The notes below the pieces were generated by a model, which saw only the letters and a list, made by a program, of their open reading frames with translations, did not search any database and had not been told where the DNA came from. Below are positions 1 through 5,379 of a stretch of 7,668 bases of DNA, piece after piece (positions within the stretch are counted from its first letter, which is position 1; every line of letters begins with the position of its first letter). The translations under genes were made by a program, and so were the position numbers. This stretch comes from DASTDY01 sp035457345 (lineage in GTDB: Bacteria > Patescibacteriota > Saccharimonadia > Saccharimonadales > EFPC-124): NCBI GenBank assembly GCA_035457345.1, contig DATIBT010000015.1, forward strand, positions 1 through 7,668, written 5' to 3'.

Positions 1-1202
1 CAGTCTTTCAAGTTTTTAAGATAATTGACAAGCACCTTGCCTTTATTGGCAGGGGTGAAGGTTATTTTCCCGGCTTCAATGGCAGCAATGGCCTTTTGGG
101 CGAGAGGTTGTACCCTAAGGAACCACTGGTCTTTAATGAGTGGCTGAATGATTGTGCCGCATTTATAACAGTGGCCAACGGAGTGGGTATAATCTTGGGT
201 ATCCCGGATTTGCTCGGCGCTTTCTAGCGAGTTAAGGATGCGTTTACGTGCTTCGAGTGCATCGAGTCCCTTAAACGCATGCGGCGCTTCACCAGTAATT
301 TTGCCGTCGAAGCCAATGACCTCGATAATGGGCAGTCCATGGCGTTCCCCTATCTCAAAATCGACTGGGTCGTGGGCGGGTGTCACCTTAACGGCGCCGG
401 TGCCAAAACTGGCGTCTACTACATCGTCGGCAATAATGGGGATTTCGCGGTTGACAATCGGGACCCAGGCGCGGGTACCAATAAGATGTTTGTAGCGCTC
501 ATCGTTGGGATTAACGGCGATGGCCGTGTCGCCTAGGATCGTCTCTGGGCGAGTGGTTGCAACCACAATCTCCCCTACTTTGTCTACTAAGGTGTAGGCG
601 ATTTGCCAGAGCTTAGATTTTTCATTTTTGTGTATTACTTCAATATCAGCAAATGATGTCTGATGTTTTGTGCAGTAGTTAACAATACGCTCACCGCGGT
701 ACACAAGTCCATCGTCCCACAGCTTTTTAAAGGTGGCGTAGGCGGTTTTAACTACTTTTTCGTCTAGGGTAAACGTGAGGTTATCCCAATCCAGGCTGGC
801 GCCGAGTTCGCGGAGCTGGACTTCCATGTTGCCTCGTTGGCTTTGAACAAAATCCCAAACGCGAGTGTAGAGCTCGTCACGCGATAGATCGAACCGTGAC
901 TTCCCTTCTTTTTCGAGTTGTTTTTCGTATACCACCCAGGTCTCGAAGCCAGCGTGATCCGCGCCAGGCAGAAAGACGGTTGCTTCTCCTTTGAGCCGGT
1001 GATAACGAATAGCGGCGTCTTCTACCGCAACCGTCAGAGCGTGACCAACGTGCAAACTGCCGTTGGCGTTCGGCGGCGGGAACGTTATGCTGAAATACCC
1101 TCTTGCAGGGTCCCCTGTTGGCGCGAAGGCCTTACTTGTTTCCCAGAGGGTGTAAATTTGCGGCTCGTAGGCCTGTGGTTCGTAGGTTTTTGCGAGTTTC
1201 AT
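1..1202 (-). CDS. valS: valyl-tRNA synthetase, N-terminal 400 residues (partial)
   Basis: Charges tRNA-Val with valine and edits misacylated threonine; cytoplasmic class I synthetase. Reading from ATG at 1202, the first half of the Rossmann domain carries the HIGH-type signature FPPPNANGSLHVGH (residues 41-54, HVGH at 51-54), followed by PGADHAGFETW near residue 79 as in ValRS. The CP1 editing domain contains TTRPET (216-221) and later GTGAVKVTPAHDP. A CYKC pair (345-348) in GHCYKCGTIIQPLIKDQWF follows, a block typical of ValRS between editing and the second catalytic half. The last whole codon is D400 in NYLKNLKD, just before the expected W-ISRQ segment; the rest, including KMSKS and the anticodon-binding domain, lies outside the window. 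The frame is open throughout. No Shine-Dalgarno is evident before the ATG. The assignment is secure; the exact start is supported by the normal distance to the HIGH motif. Confidence 0.96.
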   Translation of the reverse strand, partial: MKLAKTYEPQAYEPQIYTLWETSKAFAPTGDPARGYFSITFPPPNANGSLHVGHALTVAVEDAAIRYHRLKGEATVFLPGADHAGFETWVVYEKQLEKEGKSRFDLSRDELYTRVWDFVQSQRGNMEVQLRELGASLDWDNLTFTLDEKVVKTAYATFKKLWDDGLVYRGERIVNYCTKHQTSFADIEVIHKNEKSKLWQIAYTLVDKVGEIVVATTRPETILGDTAIAVNPNDERYKHLIGTRAWVPIVNREIPIIADDVVDASFGTGAVKVTPAHDPVDFEIGERHGLPIIEVIGFDGKITGEAPHAFKGLDALEARKRILNSLESAEQIRDTQDYTHSVGHCYKCGTIIQPLIKDQWFLRVQPLAQKAIAAIEAGKITFTPANKGKVLVNYLKNLKD

Positions 1203-1319
1203 AAACAAAACTAAGTTAAGGCGATTCACATGAAAAGCAAATAAGCCCTGTAGGTTCCCACCTCAAGAAAAAAGAACAAAAACAGAACTGATTTCCAACA
1301 CCTTTTGTGTTCAGGACGT

Positions 1320-1328
1320 AGTATAGCA
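1320..1328 (-). promoter_or_regulatory. possible extended -10 promoter of valS
   Basis: On the minus strand the bases read TG-C-TATACT, an extended -10 with five of six consensus bases. No good -35 sits 16-18 bp upstream, which extended -10 promoters can tolerate. Transcription would start near 1313 and give a leader of about 110 nt with a small hairpin (AACAC/GTGTT, loop AAAAG) at its 5' end and several U-rich runs. It is an inference from sequence only. Confidence 0.35.
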
Positions 1329-1389
1329 CATACTGACGGCAACAGGGTAGGGAAGGGGTGATTTTGCCGTGGCCGTAGCACAGGGTTTG

Positions 1390-1410
1390 TGATATAACCA
1401 AGGTAAGGAG
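1390..1410 (+). promoter_or_regulatory. extended -10 box and Shine-Dalgarno of the small membrane protein gene
   Basis: TGA-TATAAC at 1390-1398 is an extended -10 element, and AAGGAG at 1405-1410 is a strong Shine-Dalgarno 10 nt before the ATG at 1421. If this -10 is used, transcription starts about 1405, so the ribosome-binding site would lie at the very 5' end of the message. The -35 region is weak. The Shine-Dalgarno fixes the start codon of the downstream gene and argues that this short ORF is real. Confidence 0.45.
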
Positions 1411-1420
1411 CATAAGCATT

Positions 1421-1765
1421 ATGGCAACAACTAAGTCTAAAGCAACGCCTAAACTGTTACCGGCAGGAGGGCAACGCGTTTCGATACGACGGTTAATGAT
1501 TTTGGCGTCCGTAACGCTGAATATAGGATTTGTTGTTATTTGGATTAGCTTGGCGGCGACATCGTCGCTTGACGGTCTTTTTATGGCGAAAGGCCTGGAG
1601 CGCTATTGCTCAAGTTCGAACGACGACAAATTTGGGGATTCAACCGCACAGGTGAAAGCGTTGCGGGAGTACGTGTGCGACCGGCCTGATGCCGATATGT
1701 ATTTCCAGGAAGGTTTTGGCAAATACCTCGATTCTAAAAATATTCCTCGCGCCACGAACGAGTAG
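1421..1765 (+). CDS. small single-pass membrane protein of unknown function
   Basis: No family recognised. The 114-residue product has a basic N-terminus (K5, K7, K11, R19, R23, R24), one hydrophobic membrane segment at about residues 25-47, and a polar C-terminal part of about 65 residues. By the positive-inside rule the C-terminal part should lie outside the membrane. It contains two cysteines (C63, C86) that could form a disulfide if exported, and ends in a charged region with aromatic residues (YFQEGFGKY near 94-102). The hydrophobic stretch is too far from any AxA-like cleavage site to favour a cleaved signal peptide, so an anchor is more likely. A good AAGGAG precedes the ATG, and an intrinsic terminator follows 20 nt after the TAG stop, so it looks like a complete single-gene unit between valS and tsaD. 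The function cannot be inferred from the neighbours. Confidence 0.75.
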   Translation: MATTKSKATPKLLPAGGQRVSIRRLMILASVTLNIGFVVIWISLAATSSLDGLFMAKGLERYCSSSNDDKFGDSTAQVKALREYVCDRPDADMYFQEGFGKYLDSKNIPRATNE

Positions 1766-1784
1766 GGGGTGATCTAGGGCATTA

Positions 1785-1814
1785 AAAACTCCGGGCCGAG
1801 CCTCGGAGTTTTTT
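1785..1814. terminator. bidirectional intrinsic terminator
   Basis: The arms AAAACTCCG (1785-1793) and CGGAGTTTT (1804-1812) pair around a GC-rich loop. The right arm runs into a T6 tract (1809-1814), and on the opposite strand the stem is followed by a T5 tract. It therefore can stop transcription of the small membrane protein gene from the left and of tsaD from the right. Confidence 0.88.
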
Positions 1815-1835
1815 GTTGGCGCAATAATGCGCAAC
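1815..1835. repeat. short inverted repeat downstream of tsaD
   Basis: GCGCA-ATAA-TGCGC (1819-1832) forms a 5-bp stem with a four-base loop, extended by GTT/AAC outside a single bulged G. It directly abuts the bidirectional terminator on the tsaD side. It could protect the tsaD mRNA 3' end or assist termination; no T tract of its own is present. Confidence 0.5.
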
Positions 1836-1867
1836 ACCTTTAGGGGTATGAGTGGAAGGGCCAAATG

Positions 1868-2896
1868 TTACATCGAAAGGCTAGGAATCGCTTCAAGGGT
1901 ATATGGATCAACCGGTTCCTGAATCTTGCAGCGGTAGTAGGCGAGGCATGCGATCATGGCGGCGTTGTCAGTGCAGAGCTTGCTGGGCGCGTAATTAATG
2001 GAAATTGGCAAGCGTTCTGAAAGCTGGCGACGGAGCTCGCCATTGGCTGCGGCACCGCCGGCAATGACTACGCTGGCAGGTGTAAATTCGTAGTACGCGG
2101 CAATTGTTTTATCAACAAGCGTTTCAACCGCAACATGTTGGAATGATGCGGCAATATCATGCTTCTGTACGTCCGTGAGGAGCTCTGCAAGCTGCCTGGA
2201 AGGGAAGTCGTGGCTCTTACCGCACAATGCTTGTGCTTGGCGCAGCACGGCGGTCTTGAGGCCCGAAAAGCTGAAGTCGTATTTGCCTGGCATGCGGGCT
2301 TTGGGGAATGTATAGGCCTTAGGGTCACCCTTTTGGGCGGCAACGCTAATTTGTGGGCCGCCGGGGTAGGGGAAGCCAAGCAAGCGGGCGACTTTGTCGA
2401 AGGCCTCGCCAACCGCATCGTCTTGTGTCTGACCAAGCAAGGTGTAGTCACCGTGGTTACGGAACAAGACCAGCTGGCTGTGCAGGCCACTCACAATAAG
2501 AGACAACATGGGGAATTTTGGCTCCTCCTCAATCAGGAAGTTGGCATAGACATGCCCTTCAACATGATGAATATGGTAGAGCGGCTTGTTTTTGATAATG
2601 GCAAGGGTGCGGGCGGTAAGAACACCAATCAGCAGAGAGCCGATAAGACCGGGTGCATACGTGACGGCAATGGCATCTACGTCGTCCCACGTTACCTTAG
2701 CGTCTTGCATGGCTTTATCGACAACCGGCAGGATAACTTCAATGTGGCTTCGTGCGGCTACTTCTGGCACAACGCCGCCGAACGCGGTGTGGATATCGAC
2801 TTGACTCTGTACGGCATTACTCAGTACCTCGCGCCCGTTTTTAACGATGGCGGCTGAGGTTTCATCGCAACTGCTTTCGATTCCTAAAATTATCAT
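1868..2896 (-). CDS. tsaD: tRNA N6-adenosine threonylcarbamoyltransferase TsaD
   Basis: Transfers threonylcarbamoyl from TC-AMP to A37 of ANN-decoding tRNAs (t6A), normally with TsaB and TsaE; cytoplasmic ASKHA-fold enzyme. The start at M of MIILGIESSCDETS is chosen because AGGAG lies 8 nt upstream; an in-frame ATG 21 bases earlier lacks one. The 342-residue product has the usual length. Visible motifs: ESSCDET (7-13), the metal site HHVEGH with H111 and H115, GEAFDK (163-168), PYPGGP (176-181), FSGLKTAV (210-217), GGAAANGELR (280-289), and CTDNAAMIA with D310 as the further metal ligand. One oddity is SGLHSQLV (136-143), where the family usually has SGGHT/S. The gene has its own promoter and ends at the bidirectional terminator. 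Assignment is firm. Confidence 0.97.
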   Translation of the reverse strand: MIILGIESSCDETSAAIVKNGREVLSNAVQSQVDIHTAFGGVVPEVAARSHIEVILPVVDKAMQDAKVTWDDVDAIAVTYAPGLIGSLLIGVLTARTLAIIKNKPLYHIHHVEGHVYANFLIEEEPKFPMLSLIVSGLHSQLVLFRNHGDYTLLGQTQDDAVGEAFDKVARLLGFPYPGGPQISVAAQKGDPKAYTFPKARMPGKYDFSFSGLKTAVLRQAQALCGKSHDFPSRQLAELLTDVQKHDIAASFQHVAVETLVDKTIAAYYEFTPASVVIAGGAAANGELRRQLSERLPISINYAPSKLCTDNAAMIACLAYYRCKIQEPVDPYTLEAIPSLSM

Positions 2897-2904
2897 GAGC
2901 GACG

Positions 2905-2909
2905 CTCCT
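2905..2909 (-). promoter_or_regulatory. Shine-Dalgarno of tsaD
   Basis: AGGAG on the minus strand, 8 nt from the ATG at 2896. It decides between two in-frame ATG codons (2917 and 2896) in favour of the inner one, which also gives the standard TsaD N-terminus. Confidence 0.8.
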
Positions 2910-2950
2910 GGCAGCATGTAATAGTTAGTCGCGGAATAATCATGATCTGT

Positions 2951-2979
2951 AGTGTACCTAATTTACAGGGGAGGGGCAA
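2951..2979 (-). promoter_or_regulatory. sigma70-type promoter of tsaD
   Basis: On the minus strand TTGCCC (2979-2974) and TACACT (2956-2951) are separated by exactly 17 bp. Predicted transcription start is near 2944, giving a leader of about 48 nt that contains the AGGAG. The -35 begins 10 bp beyond the hairpin that ends the upstream hydrolase gene, so tsaD appears transcriptionally independent. An 8-bp palindrome ATCATGAT (2939-2946) covers the predicted start site. Confidence 0.65.
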
Positions 2980-2988
2980 TATGGAGCC

Positions 2989-3018
2989 CTGGCCGTCCGC
3001 CCCGCACCGGACGGCCAG
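2989..3018 (-). terminator. GC-rich hairpin without U-tract, downstream of the SGNH hydrolase gene
   Basis: CTGGCCGTCCG (2989-2999) and CGGACGGCCAG (3008-3018) are perfect 11-bp arms around an 8-base loop. It lies 22 nt after the TAG stop of the hydrolase and is not followed by a T tract on either strand. Hairpins of this kind are common at gene ends in high-GC actinobacteria, unlike the U-tailed terminator at 1785-1814 in this same window. Its role as terminator is inferred. Confidence 0.65.
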
Positions 3019-3040
3019 TTGAGTGCTCTCCTAATGCGTG

Positions 3041-3907
3041 CTAATTGCTGTTGATGTACGTGGTGATGTCCGTCCAGCCAAGCGCGAACCTGCCCAGCAC
3101 GTTCGGGTGGAAGCTCGCGCCGAGGCCGGGGTAGTAGAAATAGCTTGTGAGGCTACAAACGTCGTGGCCAACGAACCGTTGTACGGGGTTAGCTACCACA
3201 AACCCGTGCGCTTGGGCCCGAGCTTTGATGACCGCGTTGAGCTGGGTCGTCAGGTCGTAGCCGATCTTGGCCTCGCCCGGCTGCAGGTAGGGGCACAGCG
3301 GCCCCGGCTTCGCGTTTGGCAAGGGTAGGATGAGCGGATAGAGCTGCACTATCACCCGGCCGTTCGGCACCTTGGCTCTGATGGCGGCGTAGACTGTGTC
3401 GAGCCGTGGGCCGAGCCCGGCAATGAGCTGCATGCTCTGTGACGGGATGGCCGTTTTGGTGCAGTTCGTTCGCAGGATGCACCCGGCCACCGTGCCGTAC
3501 CCTACATCGTTGCCCCCTAAGCTCAAGAAATACACATCGAGTCCGGTCGGAATTCTGGTGATCTGGGCGGGCTCGTTGTACTGGCCAGTGGCCATGAAGG
3601 TGTCGATGGTCGCACCCGAGCAAGCCGTGTTTGCCGCCAGTGTGATGAACCCGGCAGTCGCCAACAGTTGCGTAGCTGACGAGTTGCTGCGGTGGCAGCG
3701 GTTTTGGGGCGTATTTGTACCCTTTAGGTAGCCACCGAATTCAATGCCCCCGTCACCGGCCGCAAACGATTCACCACCGCTCGCAGCCCTCACCGGGAAG
3801 GCGCTGGCGTCTGCCTGGGCTGGCGCAGCTGGCAGCATGGCCACCACGAACGACAGGAGGGCGGCAAGGGGTGCCGCTATTCGTCGTACCACGAGAGGTC
3901 CTCTCAT
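3041..3907 (-). CDS. secreted SGNH/GDSL-type hydrolase
   Basis: Probable exported esterase or lipase. Start chosen at ATG 3907 because it opens a clean signal peptide: MRGPLVVRR, a hydrophobic core, and PAQA-D with predicted cleavage after A32; a further 53 codons upstream are open but do not resemble a signal sequence. The 288-residue product has the SGNH blocks: block I GESFAAGDGG with nucleophile S47 (family usually GDSY), block III GGNDVGYG with N133 and D134, and SFHPN with H267. The Asp three residues before this His is Ala here, so a Ser-His dyad is likely. Six cysteines (71, 96, 143, 149, 205, 251) match the three-disulfide pattern of actinobacterial secreted esterases, as does PGNRCHRS-like PQNRCHRS (67-74). 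Local GC is high: 70% in 3241-3300 and 3361-3420. No clear Shine-Dalgarno; a TACAAT at 3947-3942 is a weak -10 candidate. The substrate is unknown. Confidence 0.88.
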   Translation of the reverse strand: MRGPLVVRRIAAPLAALLSFVVAMLPAAPAQADASAFPVRAASGGESFAAGDGGIEFGGYLKGTNTPQNRCHRSNSSATQLLATAGFITLAANTACSGATIDTFMATGQYNEPAQITRIPTGLDVYFLSLGGNDVGYGTVAGCILRTNCTKTAIPSQSMQLIAGLGPRLDTVYAAIRAKVPNGRVIVQLYPLILPLPNAKPGPLCPYLQPGEAKIGYDLTTQLNAVIKARAQAHGFVVANPVQRFVGHDVCSLTSYFYYPGLGASFHPNVLGRFALGWTDITTYINSN

Positions 3908-3965
3908 CTTGTGTGTCAACAGTGACAGGAGAGCACTTCTTATTGTACCTCTTATGCACAACTGC

Positions 3966-3994
3966 TTGGTAGTTTGCACCCAGCCTGCCATAAT
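3966..3994 (+). promoter_or_regulatory. promoter of the MurE-type ligase, leaderless arrangement
   Basis: TTGGTA (3966-3971) and CATAAT (3989-3994) are 17 bp apart, and TG at 3986-3987 makes an extended -10. The predicted transcription start is 4001-4002, which is the A of the ATG at 4002. No Shine-Dalgarno precedes that ATG. The mRNA is therefore predicted to be leaderless. Confidence 0.6.
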
Positions 3995-4001
3995 CAATGC
4001 C

Positions 4002-5294
4002 ATGTACAAGGTGAAACAATTTATTAAGCAATTGATACCAAATAACGCCCGGCAGCCAATCGCCAATGCGTATCATTTCCTGGTGGCTGTAGCCGCAAAT
4101 GTCAGGTACGGATTCCCGGCCCGCAGTGCTCAAGTGATCATGGTTACGGGTACAAACGGCAAAACGACCACTGTCACCATGATTGGCGAAATGTTGGCTA
4201 GCGCTGGCCACAAAGTTGGGATTAACAGTACGGCATTTGTGCGCATTGGAGACGAAGTCCGGCCGAAAGCCAGCAGCCGTACCCTTGAAGATATGTTTCA
4301 GCTCCATGCCCTGTTCGCCGAGATGAAACAAGCTGGCTGCAAATACATCGTGCTTGAAGCCACGAGCATGGGTCTTGTGCAGCACCGCTTATGGGGTGTA
4401 CCAGTCGATGTGGCGGTTATGACCAATCTCACCCAAGATCATCTTGACTACCATGGCACCATGGAGCGTTACGCCGCAGCTAAGGCGCTGTTATTCAAGC
4501 GCCGTCCAAAGTTGATTGTCCTCAACCGCGACGATGAGTGGTTTGATTACTTTAACCGCTTCGAGGCAAGCGAGAAAAAGGTCACCTACGGCAGCAGTTC
4601 GGAAGCCACCTGCCGTATCCTCGGTGCCGACATGGGACAACAGGGAAGTATGGTCACACTCAAGTTCGAGAACACTCACGAGCTAACAATCCGCACTCAT
4701 TTGCCCGGTAAATTTAATGTGTACAACGCCGCCGCTGCCGCGAGCGTGGGCTGGTATTTGCAGCTTGAGCCCGATCAAATTGCTACCGGCATAGCCAACT
4801 TGCAAACCGTACCCGGCCGTATGGAGCGCATAGAAGAAGGGCAGCGGTTTGCCGTGGTAGTCGATTACGCGCACACGCCGGACGCCCTGCAGAATGCGCT
4901 TGAGACCTTGCGGCATCTTACCAAGGGCCGCTTGTGGGTGGTATTTGGTGCGACTGGCGACCGCGACAAAACGAAGCGCCCCATTATGGGCGAGATTGCC
5001 GCTCGGCTTGCTGATTGTGTGATAGTGACGGACGAAGAGCCCTATTCCGAAGAACCGGCGACTATCCGCGCCGCCGTTATCGAAGGCGTTAAGGCCGCGA
5101 ATGGCGAAGCAAAATTGACTGAGATCGCTGATCGTAAAGAAGCAATTACAAAGGCGCTTACCGAGGCGCGCCCCCGTGATATCGTCGTTATTACCGGCAT
5201 GGGCCACGAGACAGTGCGCAATGTGGGCGGACAAAAGCTTCCCTGGAACGACGCAGAAGTTGCACGTGAAGTGCTACGGCAGAAAAAGGTTTAG
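4002..5294 (+). CDS. murE: MurE-type Mur ligase, short CPR form
   Basis: ATP-dependent amide ligase, most likely adding the third residue (diaminopimelate, lysine or another diamino acid) to UDP-MurNAc-Ala-Glu in the cytoplasm. The 430-residue product lacks the roughly 90-residue N-terminal UDP-substrate domain of classical MurE (about 490 residues); instead a 40-residue leader with YHFLVAV and YGFPAR precedes the P-loop GTNGKTTT (50-57). Other catalytic elements are present: E119 in LEATSMG, DHLDYH (146-151), K161 in YAAAK (carbamylated in the family), LPGKFNVYNAAAA (234-246), PGRMERI, DYAHTPD (288-294), GATGDRDKTKRP (316-327) and GHE (401-403). The specificity loop reads TDEEPYSEEP (343-352) where DAP-type MurE has DNPR. 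The start at 4002 fits the promoter; the frame is open 86 codons further upstream, but that part overlaps the hydrolase gene and has no family resemblance. The product is clearly an active-type Mur ligase; its substrate is less certain. Confidence 0.88.
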   Translation: MYKVKQFIKQLIPNNARQPIANAYHFLVAVAANVRYGFPARSAQVIMVTGTNGKTTTVTMIGEMLASAGHKVGINSTAFVRIGDEVRPKASSRTLEDMFQLHALFAEMKQAGCKYIVLEATSMGLVQHRLWGVPVDVAVMTNLTQDHLDYHGTMERYAAAKALLFKRRPKLIVLNRDDEWFDYFNRFEASEKKVTYGSSSEATCRILGADMGQQGSMVTLKFENTHELTIRTHLPGKFNVYNAAAAASVGWYLQLEPDQIATGIANLQTVPGRMERIEEGQRFAVVVDYAHTPDALQNALETLRHLTKGRLWVVFGATGDRDKTKRPIMGEIAARLADCVIVTDEEPYSEEPATIRAAVIEGVKAANGEAKLTEIADRKEAITKALTEARPRDIVVITGMGHETVRNVGGQKLPWNDAEVAREVLRQKKV

Positions 5295-5359
5295 CGTACC
5301 ATACATTGACTGAATCCGCATATCCCAAATAATTTTTTACACACAGGGTGCGGCCCGTT

Positions 5360-5368
5360 TGCTATCAT
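5360..5368 (+). promoter_or_regulatory. extended -10 promoter of the MurE-like pseudoenzyme gene
   Basis: TGC-TATCAT lies 11 nt before the ATG at 5380, with no Shine-Dalgarno in between, so transcription would begin about 5 nt before the start codon. A second candidate, TTGACT (5306-5311) with AATAAT (5328-5333) at 16-bp spacing, would give a leader of roughly 40 nt. Both lie in the 85-bp gap after murE, where no intrinsic terminator is seen, so read-through from murE is also possible. Confidence 0.45.
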
Positions 5369-5379
5369 AAGTAGTACAT

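Noticed and set aside
1253..1263. T-box-like sequence (UGGGAACC within GGUGGGAACC) in the valS leader
   Set aside because: The T-box core is UGGNACC followed by GCG; here there is one extra base and no GCG, no terminator/antiterminator pair and too short a leader for a specifier stem.
1216..1419. 67-codon minus-strand ORF between valS and the small membrane protein gene
   Set aside because: Its start overlaps the Shine-Dalgarno region of the opposite gene, it has no ribosome-binding site and its cysteine- and phenylalanine-rich sequence looks like translated intergenic DNA.
2159..2857. 232-codon plus-strand ORF antisense to tsaD
   Set aside because: It mirrors the tsaD reading frame, which has full family motifs; no start signal or recognisable product.
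3744..4001. 86-codon N-terminal extension of the Mur ligase
   Set aside because: It is antisense to the signal-peptide region of the hydrolase, has low-complexity composition unrelated to MurE, and the promoter fits a start at 4002.
3908..4066. 53-codon N-terminal extension of the SGNH hydrolase
   Set aside because: The internal ATG at 3907 starts a proper signal peptide, while the extension would bury it and overlaps the divergent Mur ligase promoter and start.
5295..5379. Possible terminator between the two Mur-fold genes (T6 run at 5333-5338)
   Set aside because: No stable GC stem precedes the T run.
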